Counted from the first letter of the stretch, positions 1 to 8,653 are shown. The stretch is 64,000 nt of DNA from Nocardia mexicana NBRC 108244 (GCF_001613165.1 NZ_BDBV01000033.1:35279-99278), one strand, 5' to 3'. Notes: a model not told the origin generated them from the sequence alone. Translations and numbers: made by a program.

Positions 1-180
1 TCTTCACACTGGGCAGTCGTCCGAAATATACTGTGTCGCAATCGTTTCAGGAGGACCTGATCACGGCGCAGATTATCTGCCTCCGCCCCCTCGCATCGAC
101 AGCTCCCGACGTGCAATCGCCGTCCACTCGGATTGCGAGGCTCGATACTTATGGCCCGAAGGCTCCCGGTTGGCACAGAG

Positions 181-1263
181 TCAGCCCCTCGGTGAACCTG
201 CGGAGGAAGCAGCGACCTCGGCCGCCGAGTAGCTGCCCGGCGTTCGGCTGAGACGGTCGACCAGGCCCCACTTCAGGGCCTGGTGGGCGTCGAGCGGATC
301 GCCCGTGAGCATCAGCCAGGCGGCGCGCCACCGGCCGATGCGCCGGGGCACGGCGACGGTGCCGCCCGCGCCGGGGACCAGCCCCATGCGCAGTTCCGGG
401 AATCGGAAACTGGTGCCGGGGGCGGCGACCACTGTGCCCGCGAAGGCGGCGATCTCGGCGCCCGCCCCGATGCAGGGGCCGTGAACACGGGTGGTGAGCC
501 GTCCTGCGAGGCGGTCCATGAGCGCCCACGGCGCGCGATCCAGTCGCACCAGGTAGGCGGCCACCAGGTCTGTGGCCGTGCCGAATTCGTCCAGATCACC
601 ACCGCTGCAGAACGCCGGACCGCTGCCGGTCAGCTCGATCGACTCGATGTCCGGATCCGCCTCCGCCAGCCGCAGCGCCGCCAGTAACTCCTCGCGCATC
701 CGCGCACCGAGCGCATTCCGGCGGCCCGGCTGGTCCAATGTGATCGACAGCCGATTCCCGCTGCGTCGCAACAACACCGGATCGCGATCAGGCTCCGGGA
801 TCGCCCGGGCCGGGCCGCGCTCGGCGAGCCAGGCCGCGAACTCGTTGCCCCCCAGCAGCATCGAATAGACGGCGGCCTCGGCGGCCAGCGCGGGCGTGGT
901 CGGCAGCCGGGAGGTCTCGCGCAGTAACTGACCGCAGGCCACCGCGGCCCGGGGAGCGTGTGCGACGGCGCGCCGCAGCGCATCGACCGCCGCGTCGACA
1001 TCGGGTACCCGGACGATCTGCTGCCACCGATCCGGCACCGCATGTTCGGTGAGTGTCACGGTGGCGGCGCTGAGAACCGGCCGCACGTGCGGTGGCGGTG
1101 GCTCCCGCAGCACCGTAACCACCAGCGGGACGGCACGATCCATGGCCCCCGCCAGCCGGACGGCGTCCGTCGTGGACAGCTCGTGCGGCCGCGGCTCGAG
1201 GACGATCAGCGGTGTGCCGGGCCGCCCGTCGGAGCCGAGATCCAGGCCGGTGATATCGCTCAT
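181..1263 (-). CDS. Enoyl-CoA hydratase/isomerase (crotonase family), double-length
   Basis: Crotonase-fold protein of 360 aa, probably hydrating or isomerising an unsaturated acyl-CoA in the cytosol. The C-terminal half (about 175-345) carries the canonical features: an oxyanion-hole segment GPAFCSGGDL, GAGAEIA, and FPELRMGLVPGAGG. Both acidic residues used by classical hydratases (Glu in GAGAEIA, Glu in PELRMG) are present. The N-terminal 150 residues look like a weakly conserved second crotonase-like segment (ending EFAAWLAERG), so the gene may encode a degenerate tandem crotonase. The reading frame is open further upstream, but the ATG at 1263 (MSDITGLDLG) is chosen because upstream sequence is the promoter region shared with the divergent MarR gene. 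The palindrome at 1513-1527 lies in that region. Substrate unknown. Confidence 0.85.
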   Translation of the reverse strand: MSDITGLDLGSDGRPGTPLIVLEPRPHELSTTDAVRLAGAMDRAVPLVVTVLREPPPPHVRPVLSAATVTLTEHAVPDRWQQIVRVPDVDAAVDALRRAVAHAPRAAVACGQLLRETSRLPTTPALAAEAAVYSMLLGGNEFAAWLAERGPARAIPEPDRDPVLLRRSGNRLSITLDQPGRRNALGARMREELLAALRLAEADPDIESIELTGSGPAFCSGGDLDEFGTATDLVAAYLVRLDRAPWALMDRLAGRLTTRVHGPCIGAGAEIAAFAGTVVAAPGTSFRFPELRMGLVPGAGGTVAVPRRIGRWRAAWLMLTGDPLDAHQALKWGLVDRLSRTPGSYSAAEVAASSAGSPRG

Positions 1264-1512
1264 GCGGCTACTTTCTGTTCCGGACGACGGCGCCGGCACG
1301 GGATCCGGGTTGCGGGTGCCCGGATCCCGTGCGCGCCCTGTCGCGATGTCCCCCTGCTGCCGGACCGCCGGGTTTGCACGAGGCGGCCGACAGCGGATCA
1401 GGGGGACCACCGCAACGGGTCTTGTGTTGCCGCGGCCGCTTGCGCCGGCACTGACCGGGGCGCCACCGGCCACGGCGTCCGCGCGTGCATGGAACGCTCC
1501 TTTGTTCGCTAC

Positions 1513-1527
1513 GAGAATGATATTCTC
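1513..1527. promoter_or_regulatory. Operator palindrome GAGAAT-N3-ATTCTC (site 1)
   Basis: Perfect 6-bp inverted repeat with a 3-bp centre (GAT), in the 306-bp divergent gap between the crotonase gene (minus) and the MarR gene (plus), 43 bp before the MarR start. The same palindrome recurs before several other operons in the window (2080, 49056, 57297 exactly; others imperfectly). Autoregulation by the MarR protein is an inference from position. Nothing else is evident in the gap 1264-1569. Confidence 0.75.
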
Positions 1528-1569
1528 CTACTCGATAGGTGGCAATGCCCGGAGGGAAGGAGGCCGCCG

Positions 1570-2052
1570 ATGCCGTCGGGAAGTACGCGCGCCGATCACG
1601 TGGCCGCACTGCGGGAGGAGCTGCGCGTGCAGGCCACTCGCACGGTGGTGTTCCACTCCGCGGTCGCCGGCCGCCTCGGCATTACCGTCACCGATCTGAC
1701 CTGCCTGAACCTGTTACGCATGCGCGGACCGCTGACGCCCGGGCAACTGGCCGACCAGCTCGGGATCGCGCGCGGCGGCGCCGTCACGACCGTGGTCGAC
1801 CGCCTGGAGCGCGCGGGTTACGTGCGCCGGAGCCGGGATTCGGCCGATCGGCGGCGGGTGCGGGTCGAACTGGTCGCGGTCCGCGCGGAGGTAGTGCTGG
1901 CGCCGCTGTTCGGCGAGCTCGCCGCCCTCGGTGACAGCCTCCCGCAGGACGACGAGACGCTGGCGGCTCTGGTCGGCTTCGTACGCGAGGTCAATGCCGC
2001 GCTCGCCCGCGCGACCGATCGGGTCGGCGATACCGACGCGGTCCGGGGCTGA
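1570..2052 (+). CDS. MarR-family transcriptional regulator
   Basis: A 160-aa winged-helix regulator. The helix-turn-helix lies around residues 55-85 (LTPGQLADQLGIARGGAVTT, then VDRLERAGYVRR) and the wing has the family signature RDSADRRRVRVEL. Such proteins usually dimerise on short palindromes and respond to aromatic or acyl-CoA ligands. The longer open frame upstream is discarded: the ATG at 1570 has a strong GGAAGGAGG Shine-Dalgarno sequence immediately 5'. The palindrome GAGAAT-N3-ATTCTC lies in its own promoter and again just downstream at 2080, ahead of the acyl-CoA dehydrogenase operon. It is the best candidate for the protein binding this repeated site, although the TetR protein at 43152 is an alternative. 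Confidence 0.92.
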   Translation: MPSGSTRADHVAALREELRVQATRTVVFHSAVAGRLGITVTDLTCLNLLRMRGPLTPGQLADQLGIARGGAVTTVVDRLERAGYVRRSRDSADRRRVRVELVAVRAEVVLAPLFGELAALGDSLPQDDETLAALVGFVREVNAALARATDRVGDTDAVRG

Positions 2053-2079
2053 TCGGTCGAAAATATACTCTCCCTGTGA

Positions 2080-2094
2080 GAGAATTACATTCTC
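2080..2094. promoter_or_regulatory. Operator palindrome GAGAAT-N3-ATTCTC (site 2)
   Basis: Perfect copy with centre TAC, 27 bp after the MarR stop and 39 bp before the acyl-CoA dehydrogenase start at 2134. It is identical over all 15 bp to the site at 57297-57311, which precedes the other acyl-CoA dehydrogenase pair. An A/T-rich stretch AAATATACT lies just upstream and may contribute promoter elements. Confidence 0.75.
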
Positions 2095-2133
2095 ATACCG
2101 CCTCCCGCGAGGCGCGAAGGAAGGGAGGCCGCG

Positions 2134-3132
2134 ATGCTCTTCGAGTTCGACGCCGACCAGCGAATGTTGCGCGATACGGTGCGCGAGGTGACCGCGCGCG
2201 CCTGTCCGCCGTCGCTGATCAGGGATGTCGTGGACAAGGACGCCGAACCCGGCGCGCTGTGGCAGACCTACGCCGACGTCGGCTGGACGGAACTGTCCGA
2301 TCCGGCGCTGGCCGTCGAGCTGGCGATCGTGCTCGAGGGCCTGGGGCGCGCCACCGACCCCACCCCGTTCCTGGCGACCATGTCACAGTTCGCCCCGCTG
2401 GCAGGGGAGCGGGGTCGGCTCGAACTACCCGGCGCCGCAGTGTATTCCGGCGTCACGGCCACCGTGGACGGAGACGGCTGGCGGCTGGACGGCACCGCGC
2501 GGCACGTCCTCGACGGTGACCGGGCGCAGCGTCTGGCCGTGGTCACCGACGCCGGGGTGTTCGTGGTTCCCGCGGCGGCGGTCGCGGCAACGCGCAGTGC
2601 GGTGTTCGATCCGGCGCTGCACCTCGCCGAGGTCACCTTCGCCGGGGTGCGGGTCGGCACCGGGGACCGGCGCGAGACCGACCCGGAGCGCGCCCGCCAG
2701 CACGCGCTCACCGGCATCGCGCTCACCACCGTCGGTGCCTGTCAGCGCATCCTGGACCTGGCCCTCGACCATGTGCGCACCCGCCGCCAGTTCGACGCCC
2801 CGATCGGATCGTTCCAGGCGGTCAAGCACAAGGCGGCCGATATGCACATCGCGATCGAAAGAGCCCGCGCCCTGGGCTATTTCGCGGCGCTGTGCCTGGC
2901 GGCCGACGACCCGAGACGGCGGCGGGCGGCATCGATGGCCAAGGCGTCGGCGGGCGAGTGCCAATCGCTGGTGTTCCGCCACGGCCTGCAACTGTTCGGC
3001 GCCATGGGTTTCACCTGGGAGAACGACCTACAGTTCGCGCTCAAACGGGCCAAGGCCGGTGAGCTCCTGCTCGGCGGCGCGGCCCGGCACCGGGCGCTGA
3101 TCGCGGAGGAGTACCGTGCAGCTCAGCTTTGA
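2134..3132 (+). CDS. Acyl-CoA dehydrogenase, short subunit of a pair
   Basis: FAD-dependent acyl-CoA dehydrogenase-fold protein of 332 aa, shorter than the usual 380-400. The C-terminal helical domain is clear: a segment RRQFDAPIGSFQAVKHKAAD at about 220-240 and a terminal LQLFGAMGFTWENDLQFALK. The N-terminal part is compressed. It starts at an ATG after GGGAGG and overlaps the next, full-length dehydrogenase gene by 17 bp. In steroid-degrading actinobacteria such adjacent short/long FadE genes form alpha2beta2 heterotetramers with one active site per pair (family knowledge). That the two proteins here do the same is an inference. A likely role is alpha,beta-desaturation of a bulky or branched acyl-CoA. 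The operon follows operator site 2. Confidence 0.9.
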   Translation: MLFEFDADQRMLRDTVREVTARACPPSLIRDVVDKDAEPGALWQTYADVGWTELSDPALAVELAIVLEGLGRATDPTPFLATMSQFAPLAGERGRLELPGAAVYSGVTATVDGDGWRLDGTARHVLDGDRAQRLAVVTDAGVFVVPAAAVAATRSAVFDPALHLAEVTFAGVRVGTGDRRETDPERARQHALTGIALTTVGACQRILDLALDHVRTRRQFDAPIGSFQAVKHKAADMHIAIERARALGYFAALCLAADDPRRRRAASMAKASAGECQSLVFRHGLQLFGAMGFTWENDLQFALKRAKAGELLLGGAARHRALIAEEYRAAQL

Positions 3133-4291
3133 TCCCGGCGTCGAGGCCTTCCGCGCCGAGTTCGTCGCCTTCCTCGACCAACACCTGCCCGCCGCCGCCG
3201 AGACGGCCGAGCGCTCACGGTCGAGTTCCGATGTGCCGCAATGGGCCCGGCGCTGGCAGCGCCTGCTGTTCGACAACGGCTGGCTGCTGCCCGCCAACCC
3301 GCCGGAGTTCGGCGGCCGCAACGCCTCGGTGCTGCAGCAGTACGTGCATCTGGAGGAGCTGTCCAAGCGGCGGATCTACCACAGCTTCAATCCGCAGGGC
3401 GTCGGGATCGTCGCCGCCTCGCTGCTGTCGTTCGGCACCGCGGAGCAGCAGCGGCGGTGGGCGGTGCCGATCCTGCGCGCCGAGATCACGGCGTCGCTCG
3501 GCATGAGCGAACCGGGCGCGGGCTCGGACCTGGCCTCGCTGCGCACCCGGGCGGTGCGCGACGGCGACGAATTCGTAGTCGACGGCCAGAAGGTCTGGAC
3601 GTCCGGCGCCCACCACGCCGACGTCCTGCTGACCTTCGTCCGCACCGATCCGGACGCGCCGAAGCATCGCGGCATCAGCGTCCTGCTGATCCCGACCGAT
3701 CTGCCCGGCGTGACCCGGCGGCCGTTCGCCTCCGTGTGCTCCCCGGACGACCTGGACTTCAACGAGGTCTATTTCGAGGGAGTCCGGGTTCCGGCCGAGA
3801 ACCTGATCGGCGAGCTGAACAAGGGCTGGTCGGTGGCCAACGGGTCGCTCGGCCACGAGCGCACGATGCTGTGGCTGAGCTACGCCGATCGCCTGGACGA
3901 CCTGCTGCGCGACTTCCGGCCGCGCGACACGATCGACAGCGATGCCTACGCCCGCCTCGTGATGGACACCGAGGCGCTGCGGCTGCTGGGTTCGGCGGCG
4001 CTGTCGCGGGAGGCGCGCGGCGAACAGGATGTCCCGGCGCTGTCCATCCTCAAGGTGCTGGGGTCGGAGGCGATCCAGTCGGCATCGGAGTCGGCGCTGG
4101 ATTCCGTTGGGGCGGAAGGCTTCACACATCCGTCGAAGAGCTCCGACCCGAGCCCGTGGAATCTGGACCACTACTCGTCCGGCTGGTTCGAGCGCTATGT
4201 CCGCAGCTTCGCCGGCACCATCGCGGGCGGAACCTCGGAGATTCAGCGCACCATCATCGCCGAGCGGGTGCTCGGCCTGCCGCGGGGGTGA
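3116..4291 (+). CDS. Acyl-CoA dehydrogenase, long subunit of a pair
   Basis: Full-length (391 aa) acyl-CoA dehydrogenase. Visible landmarks are the flavin/substrate segment SLGMSEPGAGSDLASL (about 125-140), VDGQKVWTSGA, the beta-domain VYFEGVRVPAENLIGELNKGW, and the C-terminal FAGTIAGGTSEIQRTIIAER that contacts FAD. Translation starts from GTG at 3116 inside the end of the preceding gene, implying coupling and equimolar synthesis of the two subunits. Together they probably form a heteromeric FadE that desaturates an acyl-CoA ester too bulky for ordinary homotetrameric enzymes. The electron acceptor would be ETF, not encoded in the window. Confidence 0.92.
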   Translation: MQLSFDPGVEAFRAEFVAFLDQHLPAAAETAERSRSSSDVPQWARRWQRLLFDNGWLLPANPPEFGGRNASVLQQYVHLEELSKRRIYHSFNPQGVGIVAASLLSFGTAEQQRRWAVPILRAEITASLGMSEPGAGSDLASLRTRAVRDGDEFVVDGQKVWTSGAHHADVLLTFVRTDPDAPKHRGISVLLIPTDLPGVTRRPFASVCSPDDLDFNEVYFEGVRVPAENLIGELNKGWSVANGSLGHERTMLWLSYADRLDDLLRDFRPRDTIDSDAYARLVMDTEALRLLGSAALSREARGEQDVPALSILKVLGSEAIQSASESALDSVGAEGFTHPSKSSDPSPWNLDHYSSGWFERYVRSFAGTIAGGTSEIQRTIIAERVLGLPRG

Positions 4292-4295
4292 GCGC

Positions 4296-4904
4296 GTGAA
4301 TACGGGGCCACGGCAGGGTGCGCCCGCGGCGATGGAATTCCACGCCGTGCACTCGACCTCCGGCTGGCGGGCGCACGCGCGCGAGCATCTGCTGCGGTAC
4401 CGGCTCGCGATCGTCGCACCGAACGCGGTCGATGCGGTGCGGCGAGTGGGTGGCTGGCTGTGTGATCGCACGATGGCGGGCTGGGAGGTGACCGTGCTGC
4501 TCGCCGACGCCACCGAGGTGCGCCCGCTGCGGATCCTCGGCGCCACGGTGCTGGACCTGGAGGCGTCGCTGGCCACACCGGTGCACGACACCTGGCCGCA
4601 CGTGGTGGCGGTGGCGCCGGAGTTGTTCGTCTCCGATCCGCGGGTGCGCCGCGGCGTGCTGGAGTGCCTGGACCACGATCTCATCGAGGTCGTGCTGTGG
4701 GGCGGGGAACTGCCCGGGGAGCTCGACGGCAGGCTCGGCACGGCCCGGCATCGGCTCAGCGTCGCGGCGCGGGCATTCAAGGGCGCCGCGCTGCGAGCGG
4801 CGGGCGCACCGGCGGGCGATATCGGCGAGGTGGAGACGTTCCGCTGTGGGGAGCTGCTGCTCACCGGGCCGTGGGGTGGCGCGGACCTGGTCCTGGCCGG
4901 ATGA
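4296..4904 (+). CDS. Uncharacterised protein, paralogue of the protein at 43754-44260
   Basis: A 202-aa protein without a domain I can name. It follows the acyl-CoA dehydrogenase by 4 bp with GTG start and GGGGGTGAGC upstream. From about residue 37 it aligns with the protein at 43754: shared strings include RYRL, GGWLCDR/GGWLFDR, AGW-VTVLL-D, RPLRILGA-VLDLE, IEVVLW, RHRLS/LHRLS and AA-AFK. The first 35 residues (with a possible second ATG at 4332) are absent from the paralogue. No signal peptide or membrane segment is seen. One copy sits next to a dehydrogenase pair and the other is translationally coupled to a TetR regulator, so a regulatory or accessory role in this pathway is possible but unproven. 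Confidence 0.85.
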   Translation: MNTGPRQGAPAAMEFHAVHSTSGWRAHAREHLLRYRLAIVAPNAVDAVRRVGGWLCDRTMAGWEVTVLLADATEVRPLRILGATVLDLEASLATPVHDTWPHVVAVAPELFVSDPRVRRGVLECLDHDLIEVVLWGGELPGELDGRLGTARHRLSVAARAFKGAALRAAGAPAGDIGEVETFRCGELLLTGPWGGADLVLAG

Positions 4905-4914
4905 TCGCCGGTAT

Positions 4915-4942
4915 GAATATGATATTCTCGCTACTGGAGAAT
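4915..4942. promoter_or_regulatory. Imperfect operator plus extra half-site (site 3)
   Basis: Between the orphan gene and the acyl-CoA ligase gene there is GAATAT-N3-ATTCTC (4915-4929), with one perfect and one degenerate half, followed 7 bp later by another perfect half-site GAGAAT (4937-4942). A TATGAT hexamer inside the first palindrome could be the -10 element for the ligase gene. The rest of 4943-5083 shows nothing else clear. Confidence 0.55.
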
Positions 4943-5083
4943 GGTGATATCACAAATATGCCGGGTAGCTCCGCGCACTGCGGGAGTGGGTCCGTGCGAG
5001 GCGACGGGCCGGTCGGCTGTCGCGGAGAGGGTGCCGATGAGCGAGCGGAATGACCGAATCGCGCGGGCGTGCGGAGCGCGGCG

Positions 5084-6592
5084 ATGACCGTCTCGCTCCT
5101 GCTCGATATGGCGCTGTCCGGCGACCCCGATCGCACGGCGGTCGTCTGCGACGAGATTCGTTGGAGCACAAGCGAGTTGCATGCGATCGCGCGGGGCGGC
5201 GCGGGGGTGATCGCGGCCTCCGGCGCGCGCAGTGTGGCCTACATCGGCACCGGCGGGCACCTGCTGCCGCTGCTGATCTTCGCCTCGGCCGGTGCCGGTG
5301 TTCCCGTGACGCCGCTGAACTACCGGCTCAGCGCCGACGCCCTGCGCGACCTGGTCGCCAGGCTCGACGACCCGCTCTTGGTGTGTGACGACGAATATCT
5401 CGGCGTCGTAACGGGATTCGACGGTCGGGCTATGTCCTCGTCGGAGTTCCTCGCCGCGGCGGCGTCGGCCGATCCGGCGTCGGTGGATCCGGATCCGGAC
5501 CAGCCCGCGGTCGTGCTGTTCACCTCGGGGACCACCTCGGCGCCGAAGGCGGTCGAGCTGTCGCATCAGAACCTGTTGAGCTACATCACCGGGACGGTCG
5601 AATTCGACTCCGCCGCACCCGCCGACGCCGCGCTCATCTGCGTGCCGCCCTACCATGTGGCCGGTGTCGGCGCGGCGCTGTCGAATCTGTACGCCGGGCG
5701 GCGCATGGTCTACCTGCCGGTCTTCGACGCCGCCCGCTGGGTCGCCCTGATCGGCAGCGAATCCGTGACGACGGCGACGGTGGTCCCGACCATGCTCGAC
5801 CGGATCGTGACGGAACTGGAGCGTTCCGGCGCGACGCTGCCCACGCTGCGCAATCTGGCCTACGGCGGCTCGAAGGTCGCACTTCCGTTGCTGCGCAGGG
5901 CGATCGACCTGCTGCCCGAGGTCGGTTTCGTCAACGCCTACGGGCTGACCGAGACCAGTTCCACCATCGCGGTACTGGGTCCCGACGATCACCGTGCGGC
6001 GCGGGCGGCGACCGACCCCGCGGCGGCGCGGCGGCTCGGCTCGGTCGGGCGGCCCGTGCCCGGGATCGAGGTTCAGATCCGGGACGAGGGCGGACGCGTG
6101 CTGCCCGCGGGCGCGACGGGCGAACTGTATGTCCGCGGCCCGCAGGTTTCCGGGCGCTACACCGGGATCGGCTCGGTGCTCGACGCCGAGGGCTGGTTCC
6201 CGACCAGGGACGTGGCGATGCTCGACGCCGACGGCTACCTGTTCCTCGGCGGCCGCTCCGACGACACCATCATCCGCGGCGGTGAGAACATCGCACCGGC
6301 CGAGATCGAGGACGTGCTGGTGGAGCATCCGGCCGTGCGCGAGGTCGCGGTGATCGGCGTGGAGGACGCGCAGTGGGGGCAGATCATCGTGGCGGTGGTG
6401 GTGCCGGAGGACGGCGCGGAACCCGATTCCGCGGAGTTGCGGGACTACGTCCGCGCCGAACTGCGTGGCTCCCGCACACCGGACCGGGTCGTGTTCCGGG
6501 ACGCGCTGCCGGTGACGCCGACCGGAAAGGTGTTGCGGCGCAACCTCGTCGAAGAGTACGGGCCCGCGATCGACGCGGCCTCGAACATGTAG
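5084..6592 (+). CDS. Acyl-CoA synthetase / AMP-dependent ligase (FadD-like)
   Basis: Adenylate-forming ligase, 502 aa, activating a carboxylic acid to its CoA thioester with ATP. Motifs: the P-loop-like VLFTSGTTSAPKAVELSH (about 144-161), YGLTETSS (A5-type motif), GELYVRGPQVSGRY, WFPTRDVAMLDADG, the hinge DDTIIRGGENIAPAEIED, and the C-terminal catalytic lysine segment PTGKVLRR. ATG 5084 is preferred over GTG 5069 because GGAG sits at a suitable distance in front of it. It is preceded by operator site 3, so it is probably co-induced with the neighbouring dehydrogenases. The acid substrate is unknown. A second ligase (15553) suggests two different acids or a wide substrate range. Confidence 0.92.
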   Translation: MTVSLLLDMALSGDPDRTAVVCDEIRWSTSELHAIARGGAGVIAASGARSVAYIGTGGHLLPLLIFASAGAGVPVTPLNYRLSADALRDLVARLDDPLLVCDDEYLGVVTGFDGRAMSSSEFLAAAASADPASVDPDPDQPAVVLFTSGTTSAPKAVELSHQNLLSYITGTVEFDSAAPADAALICVPPYHVAGVGAALSNLYAGRRMVYLPVFDAARWVALIGSESVTTATVVPTMLDRIVTELERSGATLPTLRNLAYGGSKVALPLLRRAIDLLPEVGFVNAYGLTETSSTIAVLGPDDHRAARAATDPAAARRLGSVGRPVPGIEVQIRDEGGRVLPAGATGELYVRGPQVSGRYTGIGSVLDAEGWFPTRDVAMLDADGYLFLGGRSDDTIIRGGENIAPAEIEDVLVEHPAVREVAVIGVEDAQWGQIIVAVVVPEDGAEPDSAELRDYVRAELRGSRTPDRVVFRDALPVTPTGKVLRRNLVEEYGPAIDAASNM

Positions 6593-6616
6593 TCGTGCGT
6601 CAGGGAAGGAATGACG

Positions 6617-6919
6617 ATGGTCAACAACGGGACTCGGCTACGCAGCCAGGTGTGTGACACCGAGGTGATCGTGGTGAAGGCAACGGACAGCCTGGACGGG
6701 CTGTGCGCCGGCGGTGTGGCGATGATTCCGCTCGGGGAACACCCCGCCCCGGGCGCGGCACTGGACGCGAGCCTCGCCGAGGGGAACCAGCTGGGCAAGC
6801 GATACGTCGACGACTCGGGCGCGGAGATCCTGGTGACCAAGGCGGGCACCGGCACCCTCAGCATCGGCGCCACCCCGCTGGCACTGAAGGAAGCCAAGCC
6901 CCTCCCGGCCAGCGACTGA
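6617..6919 (+). CDS. Small uncharacterised protein
   Basis: A 100-aa protein without recognisable domain, 24 bp downstream of the ligase gene and presumably in the same operon. Two in-frame ATGs exist. The one at 6617 is favoured because GGAAGGA ends at 6610, giving a six-base spacer, whereas ATG 6611 directly abuts it. The sequence has two cysteines (VCDTEV and GLCAGG) and no signal peptide or membrane helix. No function can be assigned. It could be a small partner of the ligase. Confidence 0.75.
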   Translation: MVNNGTRLRSQVCDTEVIVVKATDSLDGLCAGGVAMIPLGEHPAPGAALDASLAEGNQLGKRYVDDSGAEILVTKAGTGTLSIGATPLALKEAKPLPASD

Positions 6920-6944
6920 CCCGACCGGCAGGGTCCGCCGGTTT

Positions 6945-6963
6945 CCGAGTCACCGGGACTCGG
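6945..6963. terminator. Hairpin between convergent genes
   Basis: Perfect 7-bp stem CCGAGTC / GACTCGG with a 5-nt loop, lying 26 bp after the small gene on the plus strand and 45 bp after the stop of the convergent ferredoxin gene. There is no T-tract, as is usual for high-GC actinobacteria. Likely a bidirectional terminator. Confidence 0.55.
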
Positions 6964-7007
6964 TGGGCGGGCTCATCGAGATGTGCCGGGCAGGCTGCCG
7001 GGGACGG

Positions 7008-7223
7008 TCATTGACCCGGCTCGTCATCGTCGGGGTCCTGCGTGATGGCGTGTGCCGGGCAGTCCAGGAGGGCGCGGAGCGCGGGGTCGCGGTCTTGCGG
7101 GGGGATGGTGCCGTCGCCCTCGAGGGTGGCGTAGCCCCAGTCGTCGAGGGAGAAGTGGGCGGGTGCGTGGCGGGCGCAGATGCCGAAGCCGTCGCAGAGC
7201 GTTCGGTCCAGTCGGATTCTCAC
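7008..7223 (-). CDS. Ferredoxin, 3Fe-4S type
   Basis: A 71-aa acidic ferredoxin. It has the three-cysteine pattern of actinobacterial P450 ferredoxins: CDGFGIC near the N-terminus with Phe at the position of the missing fourth cysteine, then LDDWGYATL, and DCPAHAI near the C-terminus. That predicts one 3Fe-4S cluster. GTG 7223 is chosen as start because it overlaps the stop of the NuoF-like gene (GTGA), giving a protein of family length; the longer open frame has no support. It probably shuttles electrons from the co-transcribed flavoprotein to a P450, for example the one at 12901, but that partner is inferred. Confidence 0.88.
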   Translation of the reverse strand: MRIRLDRTLCDGFGICARHAPAHFSLDDWGYATLEGDGTIPPQDRDPALRALLDCPAHAITQDPDDDEPGQ

Positions 7224-8524
7224 GGGATCGTCACCGCCTGGGCGTCGAAGGGGCGGTCGGCCAGGTAGATACCGTCCGCGCAGGTCGCGCACCGGCCCGC
7301 GAGATGCGCGCGGACCTCGGCCTCGAATCGCGTGACCAGCGATGTCGCGACATTGGCCGCGCCGTCGAGGGTGCCGCAGGCCCCGCGCCCGCGCAGGACC
7401 ACCGACCAGCGCCGCAGCCGGTCGACATCCGCCGTGGTGGCCCGGCCGTCACGCAGCGCCGAGGCGGCCGCGGCCATGGCGGCGGTGCCGTTGAAACAGG
7501 AGCCGCACTGCCCGGCGTTCTCGCGGTCGAAGTAACTCAGCACCGCCGCGGCGACAGCTACCGGGCATTCGCAGGTGAGCAGTGCGATCGCACCGCATCC
7601 GAGCCCGCTGCCGAGGGCGGCGAGTGATGTGTGATCCAAAGTGGCACCGAGTATTTCGCGGCCCGCCGGCCCGGCGAAGTAGCCGCCCATGAGCGCGCCG
7701 GACACCACCTCCGGCGAAACCCCGTGCAGGGCCAGCAGATCGGTGAACGGTATCCCGTGCGGCAGCTCGTACAGCGCCGGGGTTCGGCCCGCACCGGTGA
7801 CCGTGGCCAGGAAGGTGCCGGGGGAGTCGGCCGTGCCGAGGGCGCGGAACTCCGCGCCGCCGTACCGGTGGACGAACGGCAGATGCGCGAGCGTCTCGAC
7901 GTTGCTCACCGCCGTCGGTGCCCCGCCGACGCCCCGCTCGAACGGACGCGGTGGCTTGTCCGACGGTTTCGCCGGGCCGCCGTCGATCGCCCGAATCGCG
8001 GCCGTCTCCTCGCCGGCGACGTAACCCGGTGCGACAGTGACGAGTTCGATGGCGACCTCGGCGATGCCGGCCCCGTCGAGCTCGGTGAGCGCGGCGTCGA
8101 TGCGCCGTGCGGACTCCTCGTCGGACACATACACGTACGCGCGACGGGCCCCGGCCACGGCGGCGGCCAACCGCAACCCGTCGAGCACCAGATGCGGCCG
8201 CTTACGCATCAGCCACTTGTCCTTGACCGAAGCCGGTTCTCCCTCTTCCCCGTTCGCCACGACGACCGTCGCGTCGCCGCGCAGGTGGGCATCGTGGACC
8301 GTGCGCAGCTTGACCGCGAGCGGAAACGCCGCACCACCGCGCCCGCGTAATCCGCTGCGCCGCACCGCGTCCAGCAAGGCGTCCGGGGAAGTCAGCGTTC
8401 GGTACCCGCCGTCGGCGCGGTATTCGGCGTAGTCCTCCGTGTCGACCGACCGCAGCAGCCGCGGTACATACCCCGGCAGCGCGGCCACGGTGAGCTCACC
8501 GACAGACGCGAAAGTCTCTGGCAT
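7220..8524 (-). CDS. NuoF-like NADH-binding FMN/iron-sulfur oxidoreductase
   Basis: A 434-aa protein of the complex-I 51-kDa (NuoF) fold. Evidence: the NADH/FMN motif GLRGRGGAAFPLAVKL, a second block NGEEGEPASVKDKWLMRKRP, an SLBB-like middle region, and a C-terminal NAGQCGSCFNGTAAM with a later GACGTL and a CATCADG tail carrying additional cysteines. No other complex-I subunit is nearby; its only partner is the overlapping ferredoxin gene. I infer an NADH:ferredoxin oxidoreductase feeding the oxygenases of the cluster. Start ATG 8524 has AAGAGG upstream; another ATG lies about ten codons further up. It is transcribed divergently from the gene at 8724. Confidence 0.88.
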   Translation of the reverse strand: MPETFASVGELTVAALPGYVPRLLRSVDTEDYAEYRADGGYRTLTSPDALLDAVRRSGLRGRGGAAFPLAVKLRTVHDAHLRGDATVVVANGEEGEPASVKDKWLMRKRPHLVLDGLRLAAAVAGARRAYVYVSDEESARRIDAALTELDGAGIAEVAIELVTVAPGYVAGEETAAIRAIDGGPAKPSDKPPRPFERGVGGAPTAVSNVETLAHLPFVHRYGGAEFRALGTADSPGTFLATVTGAGRTPALYELPHGIPFTDLLALHGVSPEVVSGALMGGYFAGPAGREILGATLDHTSLAALGSGLGCGAIALLTCECPVAVAAAVLSYFDRENAGQCGSCFNGTAAMAAAASALRDGRATTADVDRLRRWSVVLRGRGACGTLDGAANVATSLVTRFEAEVRAHLAGRCATCADGIYLADRPFDAQAVTIP

Positions 8525-8653
8525 GAAAACCTCTTCGGATAGGAACTCGGTCATCGGGAAGAGCCGGAGGGGGTTCCCGGCCAAGACCGTGCCGGGAATG
8601 AGAAACGCACACCGATATCGCCGCTCGTACCTGGCAAGCGTCGCCGCTCGTTT

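Noticed and set aside
1..180. Gene at the left edge
   Set aside because: An open frame at 33-251 has no credible start context and overlaps the crotonase 3' end; an AGGAGG at 50 is not followed by a usable start codon. Only a possible promoter-like TATACT is seen.
3215..4864. 549-codon open frame on the minus strand
   Set aside because: It lies antisense to the acyl-CoA dehydrogenase and following gene, is Arg/Ser/Ala-rich and has no domain; a GC-skewed codon shadow.
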